From NCBI GenBank assembly GCA_017163975.1, contig JAFFSR010000018.1:186001-250000 (forward strand): DNA of 64,000 bases, in the 5' to 3' direction. Positions 18,829-29,870 of this stretch are shown here, one piece after another. Numbering within the stretch: position 1 is the stretch's first letter; each line of letters starts with the position of its first letter. The stretch is from Anastatus disparis. Taxonomy: Eukaryota > Arthropoda > Insecta > Hymenoptera > Eupelmidae. The translations under genes and the position numbers were made by a program. The notes beneath the pieces are model-generated. The model worked only from the letters and a program-made list of their open reading frames with translations. It did no database searches and had not been told where the DNA came from.

Positions 18829-19906
18829 TTTTAGTACCGCAAGAGTGTTTGGAACAACAGCATCGGCAGCAGCAGCATGACGTAGCAACTACCAATCATA
18901 CAATACCGCTATCCAGTGTTCAGACACCTGGTACAGTTACGACACGCTTTGACGAGGGAATGAGTAAAATTTTACATTCTGCGGGTGATAAGCGCCAAAA
19001 ATCTTTGCAATGTCAGCGAATCTTGTAGTGTTACTCGCATCTAAAAGAGGAGGAGAAGGATGAGAGTGGGGGTATAATACATCCAAACGAGACAACATTA
19101 TAAGAAACGGAAACGACCATGGGTACAGACAATAATGACAAAATCGACGACGAACAGATTCTCGAGTCGCTACCGCAGAAATTTCGAAGCAATGCTAGGC
19201 ATCTCATTAGATACTTGCGGCAAGCTGGTAATATTGAATGAGATAGTCGTGGTATAATCAAGCTAGATGGCGCTGTTGTCGAGGGTACTAATATTGTCGA
19301 TTTAGTGAATGAGGCTATGAGAAGTAGAAAAAAGACCTTTACCGCACGGATATGAACAGTTTGCACGCGTCTTGCGACAAGTTAGTATACCTCGAGAATT
19401 CATTGGTAACGATCAACTGTGGCGTAAGATTGCATCTCATAGCCCTGAGTCTTCGCTGTCATCGTCGTCAGAAAACGAAGGTTATTATACTTCAACAGCT
19501 ACTAGTCAAACGAGCGTAAAGGAGAAAGAAGTTAAGAGTGCGAAAAAGCGTAAAAAAGTTGGTAGCGAGTTGGCAGCTACGCCATCGACCCCTGCAAAAA
19601 AGAGTCACCTCGAACAGCTAAAATGGAACCGTATGTGAAAGCATGGAGGGAAGTTAAGGAGGCGGAGGAGGAGGAGAATACTGGTACTTTTATAGACCAA
19701 TTGATTTCAGTTGTAGCCTTTAAAATGCATCTACCAGGCTACCAGTTCTCGGCCCTGGCACGCATTTCGAAGAGCGTCTCAGACCTGGTCAGAAAGGAAA
19801 AAACCCTTTTGACAATGCCTGTCTAGAGCACGATATTTCATATTCAAATGAAAAAGTGGTGAAGTTGCGAAAAAGAAGAAGAAGCAGAATAAGAAAGCAC
19901 GTGTAG
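18807..19906 (+). pseudogene. Polinton protein with C-terminal phospholipase A2 motif, frameshifted
   Basis: The gene starts at ATG 18807 (MEYARKMILVP) and is spread over at least three frames. Recognisable pieces are the N-terminal part to 19028, a DDEQILESLPQKFR and KLDGAVVEGTNIVDLVNEA part around 19150-19320, a Ser/Lys-rich linker (19372-19638), and a C-terminal part at 19623-19906. In the last part, a frame different from the upstream one carries GPGT at 19751-19762 and DNACLEHDISYSN starting at 19811, the calcium-loop and catalytic His-Asp motifs of secreted and parvovirus-type phospholipase A2. In viruses this domain helps virions breach endosomes. Several frameshifts show the copy is inactive. 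Confidence 0.65.
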
Positions 19907-19938
19907 CTAGAGATATTTTTGAAAATTAAAATTTCAAG

Positions 19939-21239
19939 ATGGCGTTGTTGCCTACAGAATCTTGTGAGTCGATCAAGTCGGAATTATCACTCTTTGAATC
20001 ACCCTCAACACAGACTGCAATTGAAGGCTCTTACTGGGTACAGTACAAACCGATATCTTCACTTAACGACCAATCACCAATTGAATTTACCATCCCTGGC
20101 AACACTAAGTATCTAGACTTGGCCCACACAATGTTAAGTGTTAGTGTAAGTTTAACGTACACTTGCACTGAACCACCTAAAGATCCGAACGTTAGACCAA
20201 TAAATAATTTTTCGCATTCGTTGTTTAATCAAGTCGACATGCTATTCAATCAGAAACCTATTTCACAATAACAATGCTTATGCATACAGAGCTTACATTC
20301 AAACATTACTAAATTATCGCCCAACAGCTAAAAAGTCTCATTTAACGAGTGGATTGTGGTATGATGATACAGCAGGGAAAATGGACGATACCACAGGTGG
20401 TAATGCAGGTATCAGTTAGCGTAAAGCGATTATGATTGACAGGATGATTGATTTACTCGGCCATTTACATTGTGATGTTTTTAATCAGGACAAATTATTA
20501 CTGGACGGTGTTGAAGTTAAAGTAAGGCTCGTGCGTTCTCATGATGGATTCTGTCTCATGGATCCCGCTGGTGCTTTCACGGTAAATATTACCGAGGCTA
20601 CGCTTTTTGTGCGTCAGGTAAGATTAAATCCGTCAATTGTACTAGCACACGAAAAAGTATTGTCGCAGACTACTGCAAAATACCCACTGACACGTGTAGA
20701 AGTTAAGGCTGTTACGTTACATAATGGTGTGCATGGGGAAACAATCGACAATGTCATATTAGGTCAACTGCCAAAAAGAATTATACTCGATTTTGTTGAG
20801 AATAAAGCTTACAATGGCGATAAAAGTCTTAACCCGTTCAATTTCAAGAATATTAATATAAATTTTTTGTGTTTGTACGTTGATGGAATGCAGGTGCCAT
20901 CAAAACCCTAACAGCCAGATTTTAAAAAAAAGCAAATTGTACGTTGATGTTGATCATACACTTTTTTCCGGCACTGGTATTCACTTTATGAATCCAGGCA
21001 ACTCGATTACCCGTGAAAACTATCCGAACGGCTACTGCCTATTCACTTTCGATTTGACACCTGATTTATCGGCGAGTGATGGTAATCATTGGAATTTGAT
21101 AAAAAATGGTAATGTACAAATTGATGTTAGATTCGACGACCCACTAGAGGGCGCTGTAAATTGTATAATTTATGCTGAATACGACAATTTGCTCGAAATT
21201 GACTCGTCGAGACAGGTTGTCGTGGATTATAGCGGTTAA
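19939..21239 (+). pseudogene. Major-capsid-like protein (F54H12.2 family), copy 1
   Basis: Related over its whole length to the gene at 31926-33239 in element 2, for example a PTQTAIE/STQTAIE word near the start, INNF-HSLFNQVD, LGHLHCDVFNQD, VKYPLTRVEVK/AKYPLTRVEVK and a common VVDY end. The family, named after a worm protein of unknown function, accompanies Polinton integrases; a jelly-roll capsid role is likely but inferred. The gene is about 430 codons long. It is broken by a frameshift near 20265, a TAG near 20417 and another frameshift near 20905. The start ATG follows the previous gene by about 30 bases. Confidence 0.7.
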
Positions 21240-21333
21240 GTAGTGGTGGTGGGGGTGTACATTTCTCACTATTTAAGTAAAGCAAAGCCAGCTTTATTAT
21301 CTCATTCGGCGAGCAGCTTTCATTGCAAACAGT

Positions 21334-22294
21334 ATGGACGTGGTAATTGATGTGCAGTTTTTAAAGGACAACAAAAATCGTTTGATTCCAAAGGAGGTGG
21401 CTGTACTTTCTACATATAAAAACTTTATCGCTCATTGGATTGTGGCGCCTCCTTGTAATTTACTTACCTTAAAATGCTTTGAGACAAAACAATTGGGTGA
21501 CACTGAATCATCATGGTCTGGAGTGGTACGAAGGTGATATATCGATAAAAAGATTATACAAAAATTTGCAAGATATTGTCGTACAATTTTCGTGTGAGGT
21601 CAAGAAAAGGTTCAACTAATTCCCAAGCTCACAACCTGTAAGATTGCAAATTTAGAAGAAGAACAAGATTGCCCAGCTTTTAGAAATTTAAATTTCAGCA
21701 GTGTACAGTGCATGCATCAATACTTAAAATCACCTTATTCAAATTACGCTTATGCATTAAATAACGTTGCTAATCTGAAACATTGGCTACTCAAAGTTAA
21801 CCCTAGCGTAAAATCGCTGATCTCTGAAGAATTTTTCGAAATCCTCCGCAATAAATTCAAAAGATATTGTTCGATATCTGATAAAGATCAAGTTCCACTC
21901 AGTAGGCGTTTATCCGGCGGATCGGATTCCTCTGATGTGGGTGAAACCTTGTACGTTCGTGCTTAATACGCAAAATTATAACCAGCGTGGTGCGCACTGG
22001 GTTGCCATATACGTTGATAAGTATTGCACAGGTGTGTACTTTGATAGTCTTGATAGGTCACCACGAATTCAACAACATTTACGACGTATTCAGCAAAATT
22101 GTAAAAGATTTAGATGGAATAATAAACGCTTACAAAGCGAATATTCCAACGTTTGTGGTCATTATTGTATCATGTTTCTGTATTATATGTCTAGAGGATT
22201 GGGTTTCAAGAAATTCTTGGAAAATTTCTCACAGAATTTGCAAAAGAATGATACTATAGTCAAGAATTTTGTGGAAAAAATCTCGTACGAGTAA
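21334..22294 (+). pseudogene. Adenain-like cysteine protease with N-terminal domain, copy 1
   Basis: The N-terminal module starts VVIDVQFLKD at 21334 and resembles the start of 33369 in element 2; its fold is uncertain. The C-terminal module is an adenovirus-type (C5/Ulp1-like) maturation protease. Its triad is visible as GAHWVAIYVD (His at 21995), VYFDSLD (Asp) and SNVCGHYCI (Cys at 22154). The His-Cys spacing is exactly the same (53 codons) as in the element 2 copy. Frames change around 21537-21712 and 21935, so the gene is inactive. It would cleave capsid precursors in the virion. Confidence 0.75.
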
Positions 22295-22443
22295 TATGAT
22301 ATTTGGTTGTCTCTGATTGGTCGCACACCAGCTTTTTGCGGCGCCCTCACCAACTTTTTACAGCATAAAAGAAGCGGTATTCACTCGGTCTAGCCACAGT
22401 TTGACGACGATGACAGCAGCAGTAACAACAAAGCTCAAGCAAG

Positions 22444-23175
22444 ATGGTTGGTCAAAAGAGGAGCCTGGAGCAGGCATTTGGTAATGGCTTGGCATATTCA
22501 ATAAAACAAAACACCAAGAAAAATTATTGGCAGCAGGTTCTGCCAATGGTCTACGGACTGAATAGCTCTATTGGAAAAATTAACCAGGTAGGCCTGGAGA
22601 ATATAGGCGGCGAAGGCAAAAAGGAGTTTGCACCCGTAGTACGCTTCTGTGGAGCCAATTTTCAAGGCCTACCTCTGTCACTAGACTATTGGGAGGCATC
22701 GAAGCAGGAATTTGATAAAATTGAAGATTTTTTCACTTACTATAATGAGGAATCTATGCTGGATCAGCGGCTATCTGTTCCTGGATACACTATCCGTGTT
22801 ATGATTAGTTTTCACGAGAGAGCTTTTGAATTGGTACCCAATGACGCACAACCAGAAGGAGAGGAGTGTGGTGTACCGCCGAAAAAATATGGTTGATTTA
22901 ACCAGTCACTAGTATCTAAACGTGTCACGTTTGAACGTTTAGAAGATTTATTAAAATGTGTAGATTATAGAATTAGATATTTAAATACTGTTGTAAAATC
23001 TGTAGATTATATATTACGAAGAATGGTTACAAATATGAAAAATGTATTAAAAAATAGTCAGGAATCTCAATATGGATACTATACTTCTAGCAATATAAAA
23101 AGAACAATGTCTAGTTTTAATGATAATTTTGTAAATGATCTCATCGAATTATTAAAAAAGTATAATCTAGTTTGA
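22444..23175 (+). pseudogene. Unknown protein of Polinton block 1
   Basis: A 244-codon frame beginning MVGQKRSLEQAF and interrupted by a single TGA at 22894-22896; reading continues in the same frame to TGA at 23173-23175. The first half contains a Gly/Gln/Asn-rich part and FDKIEDFFTYYNEES; the second half is helical and Lys/Asn-rich. I recognise no domain. It is the last gene of the block, downstream of the protease, and could be a structural or accessory gene of the element. Confidence 0.4.
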
Positions 23176-24366
23176 GGAAAAGGAGATTTGTTTATAACCA
23201 TACACGAATTTATCATTCATCATATGTACACACTAGTTGGTTGTATGAATGCTACGTTTTAATATTTTATTATTAATAATAAATGTTGTTTAACTTCAAA
23301 ACGTAAGTATTTCATTTACCTCGTTCATTACCAATTCCCTCAACCGTCATACACACAGTAATATTGCAAATTATATATTTTACGATTCAATATAAAATTT
23401 TTATTATTTTAATATTTAAAAGTATTTAGTTGCAAATTAAAATATTTCAAATTAAAATTTTACCAGCAAAAAATACCTCACTCATAGCTTGAATTTTAGG
23501 GACCAATGTTGGTACTATTATATTATGAAGTAAGAGCATAAATTTGCGATGCTTAGTGTCTTTTTTTGGTACTAAGACTGATCTTTCACCTACTCGATTT
23601 AAAGGCAATATATCGCAGGAAATGTAATTATTAATCTTTTCGTGCGGCTTTTCCTGTTACTAAAATTGAAAATTATTAAATATAGAGTTATTTACATAAT
23701 ATATAACACTTTAAAATTACTAATAATTAATATTTAAATTCGTGATATTTAAGGAATGAAACGATGAAAGGTTATCTTCCATATTCCGTTTTAAAATAGT
23801 GACGTTTGAGTTTTAAATTAATTATTAGTAATTTAAAATTGACATATATATATATATATATTATATGATTTACATTATATTTATCAACTGTTGAAAATTG
23901 TTACACAATTAAATGGGTTTTACGTTAATAGGTATTAATTATATTAAAGGTTGAATTTTCTTTTATTATATTATTATGTATAAATGACTAATTTTAAGTA
24001 AATAAGAATTAATTAATTTAAGTTAATTTTGAGTACTGAATAAAATTGAAAATAAATTGATGCAACATAATATAAAAATATATGTACACATGTGCTTACA
24101 GTAAAAAAGCGTATAATTCATTTTATCAAGTGACTATTACTCATTCTACCTCCATTAGAAAAACAAAGATAGTACGATATTTGATATAAATAAACTAAGA
24201 ACTGGGAACTGAGCTACAACTATTATTTTCAGACCTTAATATATGACCATGAATTTGAATTATGAAATTAATTTTTACGTGAAACATCCTTGAAAAAATT
24301 TTGTGTTCATTTCGAATAAAAATATCTTCACAAATGTATTTTATGTATATGAATTACGAAATTTAA
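23176..24366. other. AT-rich spacer
   Basis: Apart from the possible exon at 23464-23653 and a short TA tract near 23850, I see nothing structured. Confidence 0.6.
23464..23653 (-). CDS. Possible internal coding exon
   Basis: On the minus strand an open stretch of 63 codons runs from a splice-acceptor match (TTTTAGTAACAG, boundary at 23653/23654) to a splice-donor match (GCTG|GTAAAAT, boundary at 23464). It has no ATG at its start. The peptide is well mixed in composition (CDILPLNRVGERSVLVPKK, HRKFMLLLHNIIVPTL), unlike random translation of AT-rich DNA. The exon is 190 bases, phase 1. No domain is recognised and no partner exons were identified, so it could be a stranded exon of a host gene or an old mobile-element exon. 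Confidence 0.35.
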
Positions 24367-24772
24367 GGGGAATCCTCATACCGACATAGAGTTCTACCTT
24401 GTCTACATTTAAATTATGAATTTTAATAAAAATTTAACTATTCATGACTGAAATTCGTAGAAGAGGCACATTCTTAACATGCCAAAGAATTTATTGCAAC
24501 GTTAAAAGACAATATAAGGGTAAAAATAAAAGCGAAAACTGCCTAATACGATTAACTTTTCAATGTAGTTATGAGTAATAGTATTATGCAGTTTTTGTCT
24601 TCATTTTAACTTTTATTCTGTCTTTTGACGTTGCAATAAATTCTTTAGAATGTTAGGAATGTGCCTCTTCTATGAATTTCAGTCAAAAATAGTTAAATTT
24701 GTATTAAAATGCATAATTTAAATGTAGATAAGGTAGATCTTTGTGCCGGTATGATGACACCCATTAAATAAA
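24367..24772. mobile_element. Foldback MITE, family A, copy 1
   Basis: A ~400-bp near-palindrome. GGGGAATCCTCATACCGACA at the left is mirrored by the TGCCGGTATGATGACACCC region at the right, and the arms pair over most of their length around a centre near 24570. A second, shorter copy is at 54106-54413. No coding capacity. Confidence 0.85.
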
Positions 24773-24947
24773 AAAAACCATAAGATTAAAATACACATTT
24801 TTGGTTAATTTTAAATTTGAATATTTCAGAATAATAAAATAACTATTTGCAATTACTTAAGAGGAGGTCACGTACCTCTGTCCTTTTCTAATCAAAGAAT
24901 TGAGTTTTTCACAGAAACTAATAACTTTAGCAAAAAATGAAGAGAAA

Positions 24948-25153
24948 GCCGCATTTCGTAATAAAAAAAGCAATATTTTCTTTGATGAGAAAGAATTAAT
25001 TTTATTGCTTTATTTTCAAGAAAACCTTGAAAAACTTAAATCATAGAGGTTAGGTTGAGCAATTTGGTTTTTCAAGGTTTTCTTGGGAACGAAGCAATAA
25101 AATTAATTTTTTCTTATCAAAGAAAATATTGCTTTTTTGATACAAGATGCGGC
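24948..25153. mobile_element. Foldback MITE, family B
   Basis: A 206-bp palindrome starting GCCGCATTTCGTA and ending TACAAGATGCGGC. The arms share CAATATTTTCTTTGAT and GCAATAAAATTAATT words in inverted order. It abuts the left end of Polinton 2 exactly, so it hides that element's original left flank. Confidence 0.8.
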
Positions 25154-25470
25154 TTGCCCAGTATCTCCGACCTTTTACATCGACTTTAACATGCACCTTA
25201 TGCTTAGGTGGTGTTTGCGTTACACCAATGTATGAAAATACTTCCCCGATTGATTATTTTTAAAAAATGTTAATGATAAATAACAAATGTTAATAATGAA
25301 TATATATCAATGATAATAAATTATTAAAAAATTATATTTGAAAATTAGTAAAAATTGAAGAAAAAATTTTTTTAACATAAGAATGAAATATTAATTTTAG
25401 AGAAAAAATGATGGAAGGGTATGGAAATAAATAGAGATATATTGGATTGATACGTTTATTAAGAATAAGA
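25154..25470. repeat. Polinton 2 left terminal inverted repeat
   Basis: Begins TTGCCCAGTATCTCCGACC, an AGT-containing terminus as usual for Polintons. It is the reverse complement of 35665-35940 joined to 45123-45161. It still holds the uninterrupted BEL target (TGCAC at 25192-25196). Confidence 0.9.
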
Positions 25471-25491
25471 TAATAGTTATTTATGTACCTT

Positions 25492-25630
25492 GGGCGAGCC
25501 TTGCGCGATTACGACCTGAGGACGATATTTACATCGTGGGATAATAAAGCCTCGGCCGCTCGCGCGCCTCGGCTTTATTATCCCACGATGTAAATATCGT
25601 CCGAAGGCCGTCATCGCGCAAGGCTCGCCC
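25492..25630. repeat. 139-bp GC-rich perfect-type hairpin
   Basis: Runs from GGGCGAGCCTTGCGCG to CGCGCAAGGCTCGCCC and is almost fully self-complementary, with long arms including GGATAATAAAGCC/GGCTTTATTATCC around a CG-rich tip near 25560. It is far more GC-rich than its surroundings. Confidence 0.9.
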
Positions 25631-25639
25631 AGGGTGCTT

Positions 25640-26085
25640 AAAAAATTTTTCATCCCAGGCAAGGACGCATGAGGGTTTTTAGGTGCAGATGTTTTTTTTT
25701 TAAATAATTTTATATTTATATAATAAAATTAAAATTATATGGTACTCTTTTTTATTAGAATTTATTAATTTTTTATATTGAACATTTTTTAAAGTAATAA
25801 AATTCTGTAGCACAAGCTGTAGCTTGAATACCGAATACAACTGAACTTGCAGTTTTGCACTATTGATTCTTTTGTTTTTGATTTAAGTCAAAATACGATA
25901 AAGAAAAGTTGCTGCTGGGCTTTAATGAACTCAATGCAACCCAGAAGCTTTATACTCCTAGGCAGTAATGACTGCTATTGCAGCCTAGGAGCTCCTAGCG
26001 TGCATCTAACCTATTTATCAATTGAGGACGCTCTGCACGTAAAAACCCGAATGCGTCCGCCTGGGATGAAAAATATATTTTACCT
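25640..26085. repeat. Inverted-repeat (foldback) segment
   Basis: TTTTTCATCCCAGGCAAGG near 25655 is mirrored by CCGCCTGGGATGAAAAA near 26060, with ATGCGTCC shared in inverted order. The core holds a hairpin-like CCTAGGCAGTAATGACTGC and GCAGCCTAGG pair. Probably a MITE; it carries no gene. Confidence 0.55.
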
Positions 26086-26088
26086 TAG

Positions 26089-26993
26089 TTAAGATTCAAA
26101 TAAAAATTGGTTAGATTGTTTCTCTATAAGTTCATCATAAAATAGTTTGGAGTGAAATACAACTAATACTAAATAAACAATATCAAAATAAAATTCGAGA
26201 AAAACTTTGTGTATTGAAACATTGAATTTATCTCTTACAATCTTTTGAATTTTAAACATATTGTTGTGTAATATATTTTCCACAACGAGATCACTGTTTT
26301 CTTTTCGTAAATCGGTATCATTAACTGAAACTGTTAATTCTTGAAGTATATAGTCATTACAGTCATTAACTTGTTGCACAATACGCTGGTTACGTCGAAA
26401 TCTATCTTCGATGCACATAGCTGCGTTTTTAAAACCGTAAAATGTGTTTTTTTGCATAATTATGGCCAACGAATAATTTTTTCTTTTCTTACAGTTGTTT
26501 TGTGCATCATTCTTACACTTACTTTGTTTATGAAAAATAATTGCTTTTGTAGCGAAAGATGATGAGAATGTTACATCTATATCTTTAAGTTCAACTTTTG
26601 TCGGAGTGTTGTTATGTTTAATGTCTACGAACAAATGTATCGAAAACAATTTTGTAGTCGGTAGCAATTTGATGAATTCAAAGTCAATCCATTTAAATTT
26701 TAAATATTTGTTAGTTGTATCATCGATAAAAAGGTTTTATTCTCTTGATTATATTTTAATCCGACTATTGCTCTTTTACTGCCTGTGTCATTGAGCGGAT
26801 AAGTGGTTGCAAGTACATTAGCGTTTGAATATGTTTTAGACTTATTAGCATAAGTTTCGGTCATTGTAATTTTTTTCGATGGCTTACTATTTTCAGTTTC
26901 CAGAGAACTCATAAAATCTATTTTTCTTTTCACTATAGCTTGAGTCATTTTAGACGACGCAACTACTATATTTTCACTTGAAAATTGCTTCAC
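26089..26993 (-). pseudogene. Unknown minus-strand gene of Polinton 2
   Basis: Two frames, 26993-26700 and 26667-26089, appear to be one gene of about 300 codons joined across a frame change near 26670-26700: the reading frames are directly continuous in position and composition. The upstream half is Ser/Lys-rich (RKIDFMSSLETENSKPSKK); the downstream half has a Cys/Lys-rich stretch (KQSKCKNDAQNNCKKRK) and a hydrophobic C-terminal region (FYFDIVYLVLVVFH). I recognise no domain. It is the only sizeable gene in this element on the minus strand and lies beside the left TIR, where Polintons often carry variable genes. Confidence 0.4.
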
Positions 26994-27000
26994 ACACGTG

Positions 27001-28133
27001 TATGTTAGACCGCGAACCCCGAAATTGAAAAAGCCGTAATTTTCACAATTATACTATTCTACACTCGTCAAAAGTGTCGAATTACGATAAGACGTTTGTT
27101 CGAATACTCACGTTGTGTCACTGTTGAAGCATCAGAATACTGTGTGACTGGACCCTATAGCGTATACACATATATCGAGATGTGGTGTGAAAGCAAAAGA
27201 ATGTTTTCGATAATCTCTTATCTAGTTTATGTATATTTTTATCTCGCGTACGAGTAGATGGAAAATATTTCAAGTCAGTAAAACACCGCCAGAGAGCATT
27301 GAATATATTATGGGATTAAAAGTCGTTATATAATATATATCTTTATAAGCTTTACAGAGGATGGACATCGCGTGGCGCTCAAAATGCTACCGCCTCGCGA
27401 TCAGAATGCTTGCAATTTTGATGAGGCTCATCCCTTGCGCGCACTCGCTGTTATAGCAACCTTTTATGTGGCTAAATTTTCTATTTTAAAATTCAAAGTA
27501 TACATTTAAAAAAATGAAAGATTAAATTTTCAGTTTTAAAAATCAAAAGATTAGAGAAAAATTTGAAGTTTAAAAACTAAAATAAGAAATAAGATTATAT
27601 TTGTTAAAATATAATTCAAAGTGAAAATGATTTTTCAATATTTACTAGAGTATAAATTTTCTATTTTATAAATTAATAAAAGTTCAGAGAAAAGTTTTCA
27701 ATTTTAAAAATAAAAAGTGTAAAGAAATATTTTCTATTTTAAAATTTACAAAAGAAAAATCTTAAGAAAAAAGTATGACAAAGGGTGGGTGTATTGAAAT
27801 AAATAGAGAAGTATTTGGTTTGTTAAAAATAAGAGAGTACTGGAAAGTTGTTACATATGTTTTATCAAGAGTTAAAAAGTAAAAACTTAGGAAACTGAGC
27901 AAAATTCGATACATATGTTTTTTAATCGATCAAATACAACTGTCAGCATGCTAGTCCTTGATCTTTTATGAAAACTTGTAATGATATTAAAAAGAGGTAT
28001 GTTAAGGGTTTTCAATGACACATTTTTTTTACTTAAGTATATTCCCAAGGTTCTTTTTAGAGAAAATATACACGTCAAATAGTTTTTTGCCTCTACAAAG
28101 TAAAGTTCGCTCCAACAGCTATTTAAAAACCAC
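27001..28133. other. AT-rich non-coding part of Polinton 2
   Basis: No supported gene. 27480-27780 is a run of AAAATTTAAA-like words. Around 27781 there is partial likeness to the inner part of the left TIR (GAAATAAATAGAGA). Confidence 0.5.
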
Positions 28134-28355
28134 GCATTTTTAACTGGTCCAGTGTTTGTTTCTGCAGTTTTAAATTATTTTAACAGTGTAAAATTCAATA
28201 TTTTTGTTTTCGATAAATAATTTTATCGAGACGCATCAACCAAGCATTTTTAACTGATCCAGTGTTTGTTCATGCAGTTTTGAATTATTTTTAACAGTGT
28301 GAAATTAAATATTTTTCTTTCCTATAGATAATTTTATCAAGACTCAATAGCCAAG
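28134..28355. repeat. Two-copy ~110-bp tandem repeat
   Basis: GCATTTTTAACTGGTCCAGT at 28134 recurs as GCATTTTTAACTGATCCAGT at 28244, followed in both by TGCAGTTTT, AACAGTGT and a TAATTTTATC word. It lies just upstream of the next gene and could be a promoter duplication. Confidence 0.8.
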
Positions 28356-28415
28356 CTGTGTTAAAAATATTAAAAGATTATTTTCGTTTTTATTTTGAAA
28401 AGAAATTTTTAAAAA

Positions 28416-28949
28416 ATGACAGCAACATGAGTGCTAGCGGCCTTACTCAGCGTAATAGAAGACGTGAATAAGATTTTCGAGAAGCCGGTAAAAGAGGTAT
28501 GGGACATTCATCATACTGTATGTCAATTGATAGCTTCTGGCGAGGGTAACGAGCGAATATTTTGTTATGCTCACGAACGTCTATATTTAGTTGAAAGGAT
28601 ATCGCAGGATCTGGGTATAAGCTTTACCATGTCTCTCGGATGTAGTGACAGTACATGCAACGAAAAATTCAAACAAAGCTTTCGTGGAACGGAGTGGGAG
28701 CCGATTAATAAAAAAGCGACTGTAGTGGAGACGCAACTTCAGTCAAGAATGAATAATTACCTCGACTTGTCAATTGTAGCTTACACCCGTAACTACAAAG
28801 TTAAGTTCAGTTACAAGGAGTTGAATTCACCTGATGTAGCCTGGCAAAGTAAAGATCGTTTAGAGTTTGATACTGTAGAAAGACTATTATTAAAAATGAG
28901 AGATCCAAATTGTTATGGATTTCTAATCGATAAAGACTCATTTGTGTAA
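28416..28949 (+). pseudogene. Unknown plus-strand gene of Polinton 2
   Basis: From ATG 28416 the frame meets TGA at codon 5 (28428-28430) and is then open for 172 codons to 28949. The peptide has a helical N-terminal part (VIEDVNKIFEKPVKEVW), a Cys-containing middle (SLGCSDSTCNEKF) and an acidic/aromatic end (KMRDPNCYGFLID). No family is recognised. If the TGA is real, initiation would have to occur at a non-ATG codon or the gene is dead. It precedes the ATPase stub, a position occupied by variable genes in this kind of element. Confidence 0.4.
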
Positions 28950-29004
28950 ACTAATATTGAAACTAAAAAATTGTAAACGATTAGTTTCAAGTATAATCGA
29001 TATT

Positions 29005-29275
29005 AAAGTTTTGTGTGTAATATTTATTTTATAATTTCATATTTGTATTAGTGTGTGTAAAAATTGTATTCTGTGCGCATTGAAATTTATATAATTGTAA
29101 TAATTTTTATAAAAATAAATGTAACATTAGTTATTCGATAAATAAAGTTTTTGTGTGTATCATTTAGTTTATAATTTCATATTTGTATTAGTATGTAAAA
29201 CCGTATTCTGTGTAGTTTTAAAACTGCTATAATTGTAATAATTTTCATCAAAAAATAAATGTATTAAACCACAAC
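29005..29275. repeat. Two-copy ~139-bp tandem repeat with poly(A) signals
   Basis: AAAGTTTTGTGTGTAATATT at 29005 recurs at 29144. Both copies carry ATTTCATATTTGTATTAGT, a TGTATTCTGTG-like word and AATAAA after a TGTAATAATTTT word. A related TGTAATAATTTT/AATAAA stretch occurs at about 35649-35672 near the right TIR. It looks like a duplicated 3' end of the preceding gene. Confidence 0.75.
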
Positions 29276-29747
29276 ACATTTTTATTTTTTTTTCGGCTAC
29301 TTATTTTGACAACTCGTGAACTATAAATTTTAACTTATCTCCCGCAGCTAGTAGGGTGTGATGTCTTTCAGAATTTAGTGTAAACTACAAGCTATAAACT
29401 AGAGCTGTTAGTAGCGCAATTTGAGCCGTAGAGAGACAATGCGGGAGTCCTAAGCGTATTGAATAGCTTCAAGCAGCGCTGGTCGTGTGCCGCCGCTCAT
29501 ACATTTAGTAGACGCACGCGCGCTCGTAAGCCTTATCGTATCTGGCTTGCTGTTTGAGCCGCCGCTTACTCGGCTAATACGCGCGCAGTTGTCAGCCTTA
29601 CGAACCCGCGATTAGCTTTCTTATTTCACCGCTAGCAGTTTGAGCTCGCCGGCCGCGGGCACCCACACTATAAGGCTAATGGAGACGCTGTTTGATTATT
29701 ATGATTGTATATATATTATTTTATTAAAATATTTATCAGTAACAAAC
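29276..29747. other. Spacer upstream of ATPase stub
   Basis: Moderately GC-rich in 29460-29640, with CGCGCG-containing words and no supported gene. It could be a promoter region for the integrase transcript. Confidence 0.4.
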
Positions 29748-29870
29748 ATGAACTCTTTGTGGCGTCATCCCTTTACTTGTTTGCTGGCCGGTTCTACAGG
29801 TAGCGGAAAAACAACTTTATACGTACATACACTTTACACAAAACTATACGTCGAAAATTCCCACGCTTGA
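29748..29870 (+). pseudogene. Packaging ATPase stub (Walker A only)
   Basis: A frame from ATG 29748 reads a short lead (MNSLWRHPFTCLLAG) and then GSTGSGKTT; the Walker A loop is at 29790-29813. After about 20 more codons it stops at 29870, and integrase sequence starts at once in another frame. All later ATPase parts, including Walker B, are missing. The arrangement is a deletion that fused the head of the ATPase gene to the integrase gene. Compare the longer copy at 17804-18484. Confidence 0.65.

Larger units (their letters stand above)
17800..23175 (+). mobile_element. Polinton-type (virus-like) gene block 1
   Basis: Six consecutive plus-strand genes in the order packaging ATPase, small structural protein, PLA2-bearing protein, major-capsid-like protein, adenain-like protease and an unknown gene. 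This set is typical of Polinton/Maverick elements and adintoviruses. Several genes overlap or nearly abut. No integrase, DNA polymerase B, penton gene or terminal repeats were found, so this is a partial or internally deleted copy. Stops and frameshifts in four or more genes show that it is no longer expressed as a unit. Outer limits are not defined. Confidence 0.8.
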
